Assembly: GCA_963674625.2 (NCBI GenBank)
Contig: CAXXXO010000003.1
Coordinates: forward strand, 124,001 to 188,000
Direction: 5' to 3'
DNA length: 64,000 nucleotides
Source: JALHFZ01 sp963674625
Lineage (GTDB): Bacteria; Synergistota; Synergistia; Synergistales; Aminobacteriaceae
Shown: in pieces, positions 1-8,931 of the stretch
Position numbering within the stretch: position 1 is the first letter of the stretch
How the letters are laid out: each line of letters opens with the position of its first letter
The notes under the pieces: model-generated
The model's input: the letters and a program-made list of their open reading frames with translations, nothing else
Databases searched by the model: none
Told to the model about the DNA's origin: nothing
Program-made: the position numbers and the translations under genes

Positions 1-1
1 C

Positions 2-2002
2 GTCCTTCCCCTCGAGTGGGAGGAGCATTCCTCCCCGAACCTCGAACCCCTGAAGCGGAGCGTTCTCGAACAGTTCGAAAAATATGTGACCCTCCACCCC
101 CGGATCCCCGCCGAGGTTCTCATCACCATCATGAACGTGGACGATCCCCGGCAGATTTCCGACCTCGTAAGCTCCCATCTCTTTATCAAGGTCGAGGCGA
201 AGCAGAAACTTCTCGAGATGGTAAACCTGGAGAAAAGCCTGAAGTTTCTTCTGAGGATACTCCTCGAGGAGATCGACATCCTCCAGCTCGAGCAGGACAT
301 CCAGGACAAGGTCCGCCAGGAAGTGGAGCGGGGGCACAAGGAATACTATCTCCGGGAGCAGCTCAAGATCATTCAGGGAGAGCTGGGCCACAGTGACGCC
401 CCTTCCGAGATCGAGGAGCTTCGGGAAAGGATAGAAAAAGCCTCCATGCCGGAGGCATCGGAGGCAAAGGCCCTTCACGAGCTCGACCGGCTTTCGAAGA
501 TGCCGGTCATGTCGGCGGAAGCCACGGTTGTCCGTACGTACATCGACTGGCTTATTGCCCTCCCGTGGAAAGTCCTTTCTCCCGACATCCTCGATATTCC
601 CCGGGCAGGGAAGATCCTCGACGCCGATCATTACGGCCTTGAAAAGGTGAAGGACCGCATCCTCGAATTTCTCGCCGTCCGGAAGCTCGCATCGGACAAA
701 ATGAAGGCCCAGGTGCTCTGCTTTGTGGGACCCCCGGGAGTTGGGAAGACATCCCTGGGAAAATCCATCGCCCGGGCCCTGAACAGGAAGTTCGTGAACA
801 TGTCCCTGGGCGGGATGAGGGACGAGGCTGAAATCAGGGGCCACCGGCGCACCTACGTCGGCGCGATGCCGGGTCGGGTCATTCAGAAAATCCGCCAGTC
901 GGGGGTGCGGAACCCCGTGCTGCTCATGGACGAGATCGACAAGATGGGGCAGGATTTTCGGGGCGATCCGGCTGCGGCCCTTCTGGAGGTTCTCGACCCG
1001 GAACAGAACGGCACTTTCACAGATCACTTCATAGAAGTGCCCTTCGATCTCAGCGAGGTGATCTTCATCACCACCGCCAACGTGACCCATACGATTCCCA
1101 GGCCCCTTCTCGACAGGATGGAAATCATCAAAATTCCCGGGTACGTATGGCAGGAGAAAATGAAAATCGCCCGAAGACACCTGCTTCCCCGGATTCTGCG
1201 GGAGCACGGCCTTTCTGCGAAGCAGGTCAGGATCACCCCGAAGGCTCTCGAGAAGATTATCAGCGACTACACCAGGGAAGCGGGCGTCCGCGGCCTGGAA
1301 AGGGAAATCGCGTCCGTCTGCAGAAAGGTTGCCCGGAAGATCGTGAGCGCCGCAGACAATCCGGAAGAGATCTTCTCCATAGGACCGAAGGAACTGAAGG
1401 ACTACCTCGGCCCTCCGAAACTCTACGATATCCGCCTTCCGAAGACAAAGGAAGTGGGCACTGTCGTCGGGCTCGCCTGGACGGAGACGGGGGGCGACGT
1501 TCTCGTGATAGAGGCCGTCACCATGAAGGGAAAGGGCGAAGTGACCCTCACGGGAAACCTCGGCTCGGTCATGCAGGAGTCGGCCCAGACTGCCATAGGG
1601 TATCTGCGGGCCAACAGCGAAAGTCTCGGAATCGGAGAATTGGACTGGAAAAATATAGATCTTCATCTTCATGTCCCCGAGGGTGCGATCCCTAAGGACG
1701 GCCCCTCGGCAGGCATCACCATGGCCGTGGCCATCCTTTCGGCAGTGCGGAAAAGCGCGGTGCTGCCCGATATCGCAATGACCGGGGAGATCTCCCTCCA
1801 GGGGAAAGTCCTTCCTGTAGGCGGAATCCGGGACAAGATCCTCGCCGCGAAGCGCCAGGGGATCAGAAACATCCTTCTCCCTGCGGCGAACCGGCCTGAC
1901 GTGGAGGAGATCGTGGAATGGACCAAAGAAGGGCTCGCCTTCACATACGCCGGGGAAATCTCCGACGTCTTCTCCTTCGCCCTGGAAAGAGCTGACAGCT
2001 GA
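2..2002 (+). CDS. lon: ATP-dependent protease Lon (5' end cut by window)
   Basis: Cytoplasmic AAA+ serine protease that unfolds and degrades damaged and regulatory proteins. The frame is open from base 2, so the start codon and most of the N-terminal substrate-binding domain lie upstream of the window; a GTG at base 86 is internal. Visible in order: the end of the LON N-domain and its coiled coil, the AAA+ module with Walker A GPPGVGKT near base 730 and Walker B LLMDEIDK near base 925, then the protease domain with the catalytic serine in PKDGPSAG (near base 1700) and the lysine in GGIRDKILAAKR. The TGA stop overlaps the ysxC ATG by one base, which suggests translational coupling. Identification is secure. 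Confidence 0.97.
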   Translation, partial: VLPLEWEEHSSPNLEPLKRSVLEQFEKYVTLHPRIPAEVLITIMNVDDPRQISDLVSSHLFIKVEAKQKLLEMVNLEKSLKFLLRILLEEIDILQLEQDIQDKVRQEVERGHKEYYLREQLKIIQGELGHSDAPSEIEELRERIEKASMPEASEAKALHELDRLSKMPVMSAEATVVRTYIDWLIALPWKVLSPDILDIPRAGKILDADHYGLEKVKDRILEFLAVRKLASDKMKAQVLCFVGPPGVGKTSLGKSIARALNRKFVNMSLGGMRDEAEIRGHRRTYVGAMPGRVIQKIRQSGVRNPVLLMDEIDKMGQDFRGDPAAALLEVLDPEQNGTFTDHFIEVPFDLSEVIFITTANVTHTIPRPLLDRMEIIKIPGYVWQEKMKIARRHLLPRILREHGLSAKQVRITPKALEKIISDYTREAGVRGLEREIASVCRKVARKIVSAADNPEEIFSIGPKELKDYLGPPKLYDIRLPKTKEVGTVVGLAWTETGGDVLVIEAVTMKGKGEVTLTGNLGSVMQESAQTAIGYLRANSESLGIGELDWKNIDLHLHVPEGAIPKDGPSAGITMAVAILSAVRKSAVLPDIAMTGEISLQGKVLPVGGIRDKILAAKRQGIRNILLPAANRPDVEEIVEWTKEGLAFTYAGEISDVFSFALERADS

Positions 2003-2613
2003 TGCCCGAAGGATGGAAAGTCAGCACCGAAGCGACGGCCTTTCGTCCCGACCAGTTCCCTACCTCTTCCCTGCCCGAGATCGCCGTGGCAGGCCGGTCG
2101 AACGTGGGAAAGTCGAGCCTCATCAACCGCCTTCTCGGAGTCCGTCTCGCCCGGGTTGCGGCTGCCCCGGGAAAGACCCGGAGCGTCAACTTTTTCCTCG
2201 TCGAGGGGGTTCCCTGTCCCTTCCGCCTCGTCGATCTTCCCGGCTACGGCTACGCCTCCCGGAGCAAGGGGGAGAGGAACAAATGGTCCGCCCTCATCGA
2301 GACGTATATTTCGAGAAGAAAAAATCTCGAGCTGGTTCTTCACCTGGTGGATTTCCGCCACGGGCTTCTCGAAAACGACAGGGACCTGCAGGAATGGATC
2401 CGCTCCATGAAAATTCCCCTCTTCGTGGCCTTCACCAAGGGGGACAAGATCAGCCGGAGCCATCACCGGGGAATGGTGCAGAACTACATCCGGGAGGGGC
2501 TTTATTCCATCGACGTGCCCGTCGTGACATCGGCGGAAAAGGGAGACGGCTTCGACGACCTGCGCAAATTCATGGAAGGATTTCTTCTCCGAAGCACGGA
2601 GGAGTCTTCCTGA
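2002..2613 (+). CDS. ysxC: Ribosome biogenesis GTP-binding protein YsxC/EngB
   Basis: Small P-loop GTPase (203 aa, usual family length about 200) that assists late assembly of the large ribosomal subunit. The G1 motif GRSNVGKSSL, the G3 motif DLPGYGYA and the G4 motif TKGDK are all present in the expected order. It follows lon with a one-base overlap. lon-ysxC adjacency is a common arrangement in bacteria, so the context agrees with the call. Confidence 0.95.
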   Translation: MPEGWKVSTEATAFRPDQFPTSSLPEIAVAGRSNVGKSSLINRLLGVRLARVAAAPGKTRSVNFFLVEGVPCPFRLVDLPGYGYASRSKGERNKWSALIETYISRRKNLELVLHLVDFRHGLLENDRDLQEWIRSMKIPLFVAFTKGDKISRSHHRGMVQNYIREGLYSIDVPVVTSAEKGDGFDDLRKFMEGFLLRSTEESS

Positions 2614-2676
2614 CGGCCGGAGAAGACATTTTTCATCACAGGCACAACATATTCGCAACGGAAGGAGATCCGCCTT

Positions 2677-5343
2677 ATGTCAGAAATCCTTGATTCCATG
2701 GCTGCAGCCTATGATCCGAAACCTCTCGAAGATAAATGGTATGCCCGCTGGATCGAGCAGGGCCTTTTCCATGCCGTACCCGGGGAGGACAAGTCGAAAG
2801 CCTTCTCCATCGTCATACCGCCTCCCAACGTCACCGGATCCCTCCACATGGGGCACGCCTTCAACCACACCTTTCAGGACATCCTCTGCAGATACAAGCG
2901 AATGAAGGGTTTCAACGTTCTCTGGCTCCCCGGCACCGACCATGCCGGCATCGCCACCCAGAACGTGGTGGAGCGCCGCCTCGCCGGCGAGGGGAAATCC
3001 CGGCATGACCTGGGCCGGGAGGAATTCGTCGAGCGGGTCTGGGAATGGAAAGAGGAGTTCGGCAGCCGCATCATCACCCAGATGAAAAAACTGGGAAATT
3101 CCTGCGACTGGGAGAGGGAACGCTTCACCCTCGACGAGGGACTTTCCCGGGCTGTCCGGACCGTCTTTGTCCGTCTCTACGAAAAAGGGCTCATCTACCG
3201 GGGCAAATACATCATCAACTGGTGCTCCCGCTGCCATACGGCCCTCTCCGACATCGAGGTGGAGCATGAAGAGAAGAAGGGGACTATCTACTACGTCCGG
3301 TACCCCTTCTCGGAGGGTGAAGGATCCCTTGTGGTCGCCACCACCCGTCCCGAGACCATCTGGGGGGACACGGCCATCGCGGTTCACCCCCGTTCCGAAA
3401 AGGCTTCCCTCGCTGGAAGGAAAGTCAGGGTCCCCCTTGGCGGCAGGGAGATCCCCGTCATCGAGGACATCATGGTGGACCCGGAATTCGGCACGGGCTG
3501 CGTCAAGATCACCCCGGCGCATGACCCCAACGACTTTCTCGTAGGGCAGCGCCACGGCCTCGATCAGATCCAGGTGATCGACGAGGAGGGGTTCATGAAT
3601 TCCCTCGCTCCCGGGTACGAGGGTCTGTCCATCACCGACGCCCGGAAGAAGGCCGTGGAAGACCTCCGGTCCTCAGGTTCCCTAGAGAAGACCGAGGAAA
3701 TGACCCATTCGGTGGGGCAGTGCTATCGCTGCCGCACCGTGGTGGAACCCTACCTCTCTGAACAGTGGTTCGTCCGGGCGAAGCCCCTGGCGGAACGGGG
3801 AGTGGAGGCCGTGGAGCAGGGGAGCATCAACTGGACCCCCGAACAGTGGAAGAAGGTCTACTATACATGGATGGAGAACATCCGGGACTGGTGCATCTCC
3901 CGGCAGCTCTGGTGGGGCCACCGCATCCCCGCCTGGACCTGCGGCGAGTGCGGCCACATCACGGTCTCAGAGACTGATCCCGATAATTGCGAAGCCTGCG
4001 GATCGCCAAAGATCGTGCAGGACGAGGACGTCCTGGATACGTGGTTCAGCAGCGCCCTGTGGCCCTTCTCGACCCTCGGCTGGCCGGACGAAACGGAGGA
4101 CCTGAAGTATTTCTATCCCACCTCCGTGATGGTGACCGGCTTTGACATAATTTTCTTCTGGGTAGCCCGGATGATCATGATGGGCCTCGAGTTCATGGAC
4201 GAGGTTCCCTTCCGGGATGTGTACATTCACGCCCTCATCCGGGACGAGAAGGGGCAGAAGATGAGCAAGTCGAGCGGAAACGTGATCGATCCACTCGATA
4301 TGATCGAGCGCTACGGCGCGGATGCGCTCCGCATGACCCTCGCAGCCCTGACTGTGCAGGGGAGGGACATTCTTCTGAGCACGGGAAAGATAGAGACCTA
4401 CCGGCTTTTCATGAACAAGCTGTGGAACGCCTCGCGGTTCGCCCTCATGAATCTCGATGACCCTTCCTGTGAAGAACACCTCGATCCGCACTTTTTCTCC
4501 CTCGCGGACCGGTGGATCCTCACCCGGACCCAGACCGTGGCTGCCGAGGCCACGAAGCTCCTCGAAGCTTTCGGAACCGGCGAGACGGCGAGGATGCTCT
4601 ACGATTTCGTATGGGGAGACCTGTGCGACTGGTATCTCGAGCTGTCGAAACCGGTTCTCCGGGGCGAAGAAGGAGAGGAGCGCAGAAAGACCGTCCAATC
4701 CATTCTCTCCCACGTCTTTCGAAGGGTGCTGCTTCTTCTTCATCCCTTCATCCCCTTCGTCACGGAAGAGCTGTGGCACACCTTCGGGTTCGGCGAAGCA
4801 TCCATAGAAATGGTCTCCTGGCCGGTCCCCGAAGAAGATCTTGTCTTTGCCGAATCCCTCGGCGAGATGAACCTCTTTCAGGAGACCGTCCGGGTACTGC
4901 GAAATCTTCGGGCCGAAGCCCATATTCCTCCTCAGACCATGGTAAACAGGGCCGTGATTCAGACGGGAGAAGAGACCCCCCTCGCCTCGGTTCTTAGATG
5001 CAATGCCTCCATGATCGAAGGCCTGGTCAGAATCCGTTCTCTGACCCTTCTTCCTCCGGGGGAGGCAAAAGTGGCCGGCGCCCTTTCCTCCCAGCTTGAG
5101 GGAGGGGAGGCCAACCTGGTGGTCGGAGATATTCTCGATCTCGGCGCGGAAATCGACCGTCTCGAAAAAGAGGCTGAGACGGTGGAAAAAAACCTCTCCG
5201 GGAGCGAGAGCAAGCTCGCCAACGAATCTTTTGTCGCAAGGGCCCCTGCCGAGGTCGTTGAAAAAGAGAGGGCCAGGCTCGGGGAGAACCGGGCCAAACT
5301 CGCCCGGATCAGGGAGAATATCGCCAGCCTCAAAGGCGCCTGA
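2677..5343 (+). CDS. valS: Valyl-tRNA synthetase
   Basis: Class I aminoacyl-tRNA synthetase charging tRNA-Val; 888 aa, normal family length. The HIGH motif appears as HMGH within PPPNVTGSLHMGHAF (about residues 49-63) and the KMSKS loop as KMSKSSGN near residue 528. An editing (CP1) domain lies between them, and a cysteine-rich CGECG...CEACG zinc-like segment near residues 425-445 lies within the catalytic half. The C-terminal 70 residues are charged and predicted to form the tRNA-binding coiled coil typical of ValRS. The ATG at 2677 follows a good GGAAGGAG ribosome-binding site. folC starts 9 bases downstream, as in many genomes. Confidence 0.98.
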   Translation: MSEILDSMAAAYDPKPLEDKWYARWIEQGLFHAVPGEDKSKAFSIVIPPPNVTGSLHMGHAFNHTFQDILCRYKRMKGFNVLWLPGTDHAGIATQNVVERRLAGEGKSRHDLGREEFVERVWEWKEEFGSRIITQMKKLGNSCDWERERFTLDEGLSRAVRTVFVRLYEKGLIYRGKYIINWCSRCHTALSDIEVEHEEKKGTIYYVRYPFSEGEGSLVVATTRPETIWGDTAIAVHPRSEKASLAGRKVRVPLGGREIPVIEDIMVDPEFGTGCVKITPAHDPNDFLVGQRHGLDQIQVIDEEGFMNSLAPGYEGLSITDARKKAVEDLRSSGSLEKTEEMTHSVGQCYRCRTVVEPYLSEQWFVRAKPLAERGVEAVEQGSINWTPEQWKKVYYTWMENIRDWCISRQLWWGHRIPAWTCGECGHITVSETDPDNCEACGSPKIVQDEDVLDTWFSSALWPFSTLGWPDETEDLKYFYPTSVMVTGFDIIFFWVARMIMMGLEFMDEVPFRDVYIHALIRDEKGQKMSKSSGNVIDPLDMIERYGADALRMTLAALTVQGRDILLSTGKIETYRLFMNKLWNASRFALMNLDDPSCEEHLDPHFFSLADRWILTRTQTVAAEATKLLEAFGTGETARMLYDFVWGDLCDWYLELSKPVLRGEEGEERRKTVQSILSHVFRRVLLLLHPFIPFVTEELWHTFGFGEASIEMVSWPVPEEDLVFAESLGEMNLFQETVRVLRNLRAEAHIPPQTMVNRAVIQTGEETPLASVLRCNASMIEGLVRIRSLTLLPPGEAKVAGALSSQLEGGEANLVVGDILDLGAEIDRLEKEAETVEKNLSGSESKLANESFVARAPAEVVEKERARLGENRAKLARIRENIASLKGA

Positions 5344-5352
5344 GGAAGAGAA

Positions 5353-6678
5353 ATGAAACGGCCCTTTTCCTCTTTCGGCGATCTCGAAGTCTTTTTCTCG
5401 TCCATGGCGAGTTCCGGCATCCGGCCGGGTCTCGAAAGGATAGATCTGCTCCTGAAATCTCTCGGCCGCCCCGAGGACAGATTTCCCGCTGTCCATATCG
5501 TCGGAACGAACGGCAAAGGGTCCACCGCCGCATTCACCGAGAGCATCTTTCGTGCTTCGGGATTGAGGACCGCCCTGTATACAAGCCCTCACCTCGAATC
5601 TCCCGCCGAAAGACTTCAAATCGACGGAAAAACCCTCTCCCTCGCCGACTGGTCCGAAGCTGCTTTTCGTGTAGAAGGAGCTCTTTCTGCAAGCGACGCT
5701 CTCCGGGAAGATCCTCCCTCTTTTTTTGAGGTGGTCACCGCTGCGGCTTTTCTTCTCTGCGCGGAAAAAGGCGTGGATGTCGCCGTGGTGGAGGCAGGCC
5801 TCGGAGGCCGGCTCGACGCCACCAACATGCTCGGGCGGGTAGTTCTCTCCCTCATCGCCTCCATTTCCATAGATCATTCGGAATTCCTCGGAAATACTCT
5901 CGAGGCCATCGCCTCCGAAAAGTTCGCCGTCATGCGTCCGACGGTTCCGGCGTGGTTTTCCGGTTCTCCTCCCAGGCTGATACCTCTTTTTTTTGAGACT
6001 GCCCGGAAGATCGGCGCCATTCCCCACGTGGCATCCCTGGAGAACAAACTCTCCCGGATCTCCCTTTCCGATGAAGGAGTGCGGTTCACCCTGTCCGTCT
6101 ACGGCAAGGATGTTCCCTTTTCTCCGGCCCTTGCGGGTGCATACCAGATCGAAAACGCTGCCCTCGCGGTCTCCGGTGTCCTTTCCCTGAAGGACCGGTT
6201 TCCCGCTCTTTCCGTGGAGAGCATCCGGCAGGGGATCTCCCGGGCCCGGTGGCCCGGCCGCTTCGAGATTCTGAGAAAGAATCCTCCCCTTATCCTTGAC
6301 GGGGGGCATAACACCGACGGCATACGTCGCCTTGTCGAGACGGTCAGGACACTCTACGGAGACCGAAAGCTCGCTCTTGTCTTCGCCGCCATGAAGGACA
6401 AGGATTACCGGGCCGGCCTTTCTCTTCTCAGGGATATAGGCTCCGGGCTCTTCTGCACCGCCGTGCCCGGGCACGCCAGGGCCGCCTCTCCGCAGGCCCT
6501 GTCGGAAGCGGCCCTGGCCGCCGGATGGGAGAGGAAAGGGGTAAAAGAGTTCGACGATCCCTGTGAAGCCCTGGAAGAGGCCGAAAAGACGGGTGAAGGG
6601 GTACTCTGCTGCGGAAGCCTCTACCTCGTGGGGTATCTGCGGGAACGGCTGGTCCGGGAAAACAGGAGAGAAGAGTGA
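5353..6678 (+). CDS. folC: Folylpolyglutamate synthase / dihydrofolate synthase
   Basis: Mur-ligase-family enzyme adding glutamate to dihydropteroate and to folates; 441 aa. The ATP-binding loop VGTNGKGSTAAF lies at about residues 48-59, and a downstream DGGHNTDG motif corresponds to the conserved D-[AG]-A-H-N element. Nucleotide and glutamate-ligase domains are in the normal order. It is preceded by valS and its stop overlaps the GTG start of the next gene, so it is probably co-transcribed with both. Whether it carries both activities or only one cannot be told from sequence alone. Confidence 0.93.
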   Translation: MKRPFSSFGDLEVFFSSMASSGIRPGLERIDLLLKSLGRPEDRFPAVHIVGTNGKGSTAAFTESIFRASGLRTALYTSPHLESPAERLQIDGKTLSLADWSEAAFRVEGALSASDALREDPPSFFEVVTAAAFLLCAEKGVDVAVVEAGLGGRLDATNMLGRVVLSLIASISIDHSEFLGNTLEAIASEKFAVMRPTVPAWFSGSPPRLIPLFFETARKIGAIPHVASLENKLSRISLSDEGVRFTLSVYGKDVPFSPALAGAYQIENAALAVSGVLSLKDRFPALSVESIRQGISRARWPGRFEILRKNPPLILDGGHNTDGIRRLVETVRTLYGDRKLALVFAAMKDKDYRAGLSLLRDIGSGLFCTAVPGHARAASPQALSEAALAAGWERKGVKEFDDPCEALEEAEKTGEGVLCCGSLYLVGYLRERLVRENRREE

Positions 6679-7427
6679 AGCCGGGTTTTGTATATTCTCC
6701 CCATCCGGAGGCCCCCTCTCTCGCCTATACTCTCGGAGGAAGGGACGATCTCTTTTCAATCAGATTTTTTCTCCGGGGACCCCTCCTGGACAACGCCGGG
6801 GGCGACCCGGTCAGATGCAGGGAAGCCCTTCTGAAGATCATTCCCTCTGCGGGACCTCACATTGCGCCCCGCCAGGTTCACGGAAGAACGATCCTCTCCG
6901 CTCCGTCGGGGGGATTTCTTCCGGAGCGCAGGGAAGGGGACGGGGTTTTTCTCGACGAGAGTGGAGTGGAGGGGTCGCTCCGTTTTGCCGACTGCTTTCC
7001 CGTGGTCTTTTTTTCAGAGATGCCGGAACCGTGGATTCTCCTTCTTCATTCGGGCTTTAAGGGGACAGTGCGGAACATCGCGGGCAGCGCCTGCGAAAAA
7101 ATATTTTCCCGGGGCGGAAGAGATCCCGGAAAAACATGGGCCTGGATCGGACCGGGAATAGAAAAAACCCGCTACTGCAGGACGATGGGAGAAGAATGGA
7201 CCGACCGCGGGCTCGAGGTTTTCCATCCTGATCATGCGGGCGTCCATTCGGGGAAGGCATGGTTCGACCTCGGAGGACAGATCCGCCGTCAGCTTCTCTC
7301 GGCGGGTCTTCGGGAAAGCTGCCTCTGCACCCTGCCCATGGGTACTTTCGGGCAGAACCGCCTGTGCTATTCCTACAGGAGAGGAGATCTGTCCGCCCGC
7401 CATTTTCTTCTTGCATCCATGGGGTAA
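6675..7427 (+). CDS. pgeF: PgeF/YfiH-type multicopper (laccase-domain) protein, probable peptidoglycan editing factor
   Basis: Member of the Cu-oxidase_4 (YfiH/LACC1) family, 250 aa. E. coli PgeF (YfiH) hydrolyses aberrant L-Ser-containing UDP-MurNAc precursors. The family's metal and active-site residues are recognisable: RQVHGR, FADCFPV (Cys), HSGFKG (His) and a C-terminal SYRRGD. The start is a GTG overlapping the folC stop (GTGA overlap). Family membership is clear, but the substrate in this organism is inferred only from the E. coli homologue. Confidence 0.85.
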   Translation: MKPGFVYSPHPEAPSLAYTLGGRDDLFSIRFFLRGPLLDNAGGDPVRCREALLKIIPSAGPHIAPRQVHGRTILSAPSGGFLPERREGDGVFLDESGVEGSLRFADCFPVVFFSEMPEPWILLLHSGFKGTVRNIAGSACEKIFSRGGRDPGKTWAWIGPGIEKTRYCRTMGEEWTDRGLEVFHPDHAGVHSGKAWFDLGGQIRRQLLSAGLRESCLCTLPMGTFGQNRLCYSYRRGDLSARHFLLASMG

Positions 7428-7512
7428 AAGGATATGCCACTTTTCCCCTTTTTCATGGGAGAATGTTCTAGGGAAGTAAAGGATGTGCCTTCTTAAAGGA
7501 GCTGATCGGACC

Positions 7513-8484
7513 ATGGATCTGAAAAAAGTGGGCGTCATCGGGGTAGGCCATCTTGGCCAGCACCACGCGAGGGTCTATACGGAACTTCTGGGGACACACC
7601 TCGTCGGGGTGGTGGACGAGAATGAAAGCAGGGCCGCCTCCATCGGTGAAAATCTCGGGGTGCCATGGTTTACCGACATGGACGAGTTCATCGCCCGGGC
7701 AAGGCCCGATGCGGTCAGCGTTGTCGTCCCCACAAGCATGCATTTCGAGGTCGCCCGGAAAGCCCTGACGAACGGTATCCATGTACTCATTGAAAAACCC
7801 GTGACCACCACCGTGAGCGAGGCGGAGAGTCTTCTTCGAATGGCCGCCGATCTCGACCTCGTCCTCCAGGTGGGACATATCGAACGGTTCAACAGCGCGG
7901 TCCAGTATATTTCTAAGATCATCCACGAACCTCTTTTTCTGCAGTCTCGCAGGCTCGGCCCTTATTCGCCGCGGATAAGCGACGTGGGAGTGGTTCTTGA
8001 CCTCATGATCCACGATATCGACATCATCCTCTCCCTTGTCCGTTCTGAAATTTCCGCCATATCGGCCATGGGCAGACGTCTCCGGTCAGACCATGAAGAC
8101 ATCGCTTCCGCCCAGATCTCCTTTGTAAACGGTTCCATGGCCCACATCCTCGTGAGCCGCGTCTCGGAACGGCGGCTGCGGCAGCTCGAGATCATGGAGC
8201 CCGAACGGTATGTGACCATCGATTACGAAACCCAGGATGTTTCCATCAACCGGTGCGTCCGGCAGAACAACGGCCTCGTGGAGATCATCGAGCATCCCGT
8301 CTTTCCGAAAAGCGAACAGCTCAAGCTGGAGCTTCAGCATTTCGTCACCTGCGTCCGGGAGGGAAAGCAGCCTCTCGTGGGCATCACCGACGGCAAACGG
8401 GCGCTCGAGGTGGCCGTTTCCGTGCTGAAGCAGATCCATGGAAATGACGAAAATGCCTGCCGCCTCTCGAACGCCGGAGCCTGA
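7513..8484 (+). CDS. Gfo/Idh/MocA-family NAD(P)-dependent oxidoreductase
   Basis: Two-domain sugar-type dehydrogenase, 323 aa: Rossmann motif GVIGVGHLGQHHAR at the N-terminus, the signature EKP (in LIEKPVTTT) around residue 95, then the Gfo/Idh C-terminal domain. The ATG at 7513 was chosen because an AAAGGAG site lies 12 bases upstream; an earlier in-frame ATG at 7483 would place that site inside the gene. Relatives of this type occur in lipid A or nucleotide-sugar loci (for example UDP-GlcNAc 3-dehydrogenase), but no such neighbours are present here, so the substrate is unknown. It is the last gene before a terminator. Confidence 0.85.
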   Translation: MDLKKVGVIGVGHLGQHHARVYTELLGTHLVGVVDENESRAASIGENLGVPWFTDMDEFIARARPDAVSVVVPTSMHFEVARKALTNGIHVLIEKPVTTTVSEAESLLRMAADLDLVLQVGHIERFNSAVQYISKIIHEPLFLQSRRLGPYSPRISDVGVVLDLMIHDIDIILSLVRSEISAISAMGRRLRSDHEDIASAQISFVNGSMAHILVSRVSERRLRQLEIMEPERYVTIDYETQDVSINRCVRQNNGLVEIIEHPVFPKSEQLKLELQHFVTCVREGKQPLVGITDGKRALEVAVSVLKQIHGNDENACRLSNAGA

Positions 8485-8513
8485 GAGGGGAGCGGTGATC
8501 CCGTAAAATATGC

Positions 8514-8519
8514 TATAGT
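8514..8519 (+). promoter_or_regulatory. Extended -10-like element just upstream of a terminator
   Basis: TGCTATAGT has the form TG-N-TATAGT, an extended -10 element, but no -35 hexamer sits 16-18 bases upstream. A transcript starting here would reach the terminator hairpin within about 20 bases. It is either fortuitous or drives a very short RNA. Confidence 0.25.
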
Positions 8520-8523
8520 GATA

Positions 8524-8551
8524 CCCCGGATTGCCTCTCCGGGGTTTTTTT
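8524..8551 (+). terminator. Rho-independent terminator of the lon-to-Gfo/Idh run
   Basis: CCCCGGA (8524-8530) pairs perfectly with TCCGGGG (8538-8544) across a 7-base loop, followed by seven T residues. It lies 40 bases after the oxidoreductase stop and separates it from the AT-rich region upstream of the next gene. Confidence 0.9.
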
Positions 8552-8608
8552 CATCAGCAGACCTATTTTTATCTTTATTATCTTTTTTTAATGAGTCTTA
8601 TTTTCTTT

Positions 8609-8637
8609 TTGCATGTGGATAAATGAAATTCTATGAG
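8609..8637 (+). promoter_or_regulatory. Candidate promoter for the small membrane protein gene
   Basis: TTGCAT (8609-8614) and TATGAG (8632-8637) are separated by 17 bases within a strikingly AT-rich stretch (8553-8650) of an otherwise GC-rich region. Each hexamer matches the sigma-70 consensus only partly. The AT-rich stretch holds no other feature that I can see. Confidence 0.4.
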
Positions 8638-8684
8638 GTATGCTGACTTCATTATTCAGATGAACGACGGAAAGGTGACGCGCT

Positions 8685-8903
8685 ATGCCTCCAGTTAATC
8701 TTCAGGCCCTCATCGCCCTCGGAATGTTTCTCGCCTCCCTATTCATCGCCCGGATCGTTGTCAGGATCCAAAGGGGAGTGCTGCCCGGAGGACCGATGTG
8801 GGTACTTTATCTGCGGATGCTTCTCGGGTTTCTCCTTGCCGGAGCGATTACCCTTTCTTTTTATTCCTTTGCCGGCATCGACATCATTTCGAAACATCTC
8901 TGA
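8685..8903 (+). CDS. Small membrane protein of unknown function
   Basis: 72-residue protein with two hydrophobic helices (about residues 6-24 and 39-65) separated by a short basic loop containing RIQRG, so probably a two-pass inner-membrane protein. An ATG at 8685 follows the weak site GGAAAGGTG. I do not recognise the family. It ends 28 bases before a gene for an exported TPR protein and is likely co-transcribed with it, which suggests a shared envelope role. No catalytic motif is visible. Confidence 0.6.
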   Translation: MPPVNLQALIALGMFLASLFIARIVVRIQRGVLPGGPMWVLYLRMLLGFLLAGAITLSFYSFAGIDIISKHL

Positions 8904-8931
8904 CATTCCGGGAGAAGAAGGGACAACGGGA

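Noticed and set aside
3967..6759. 930-codon open frame on the minus strand
   Set aside because: It lies opposite valS and folC, whose products are unmistakable; long antisense frames are expected in GC-rich coding DNA, and this one has no recognisable domain.
8485..8684. tRNA or small RNA gene in the AT-rich gap
   Set aside because: No cloverleaf or conserved RNA structure other than the terminator could be found.
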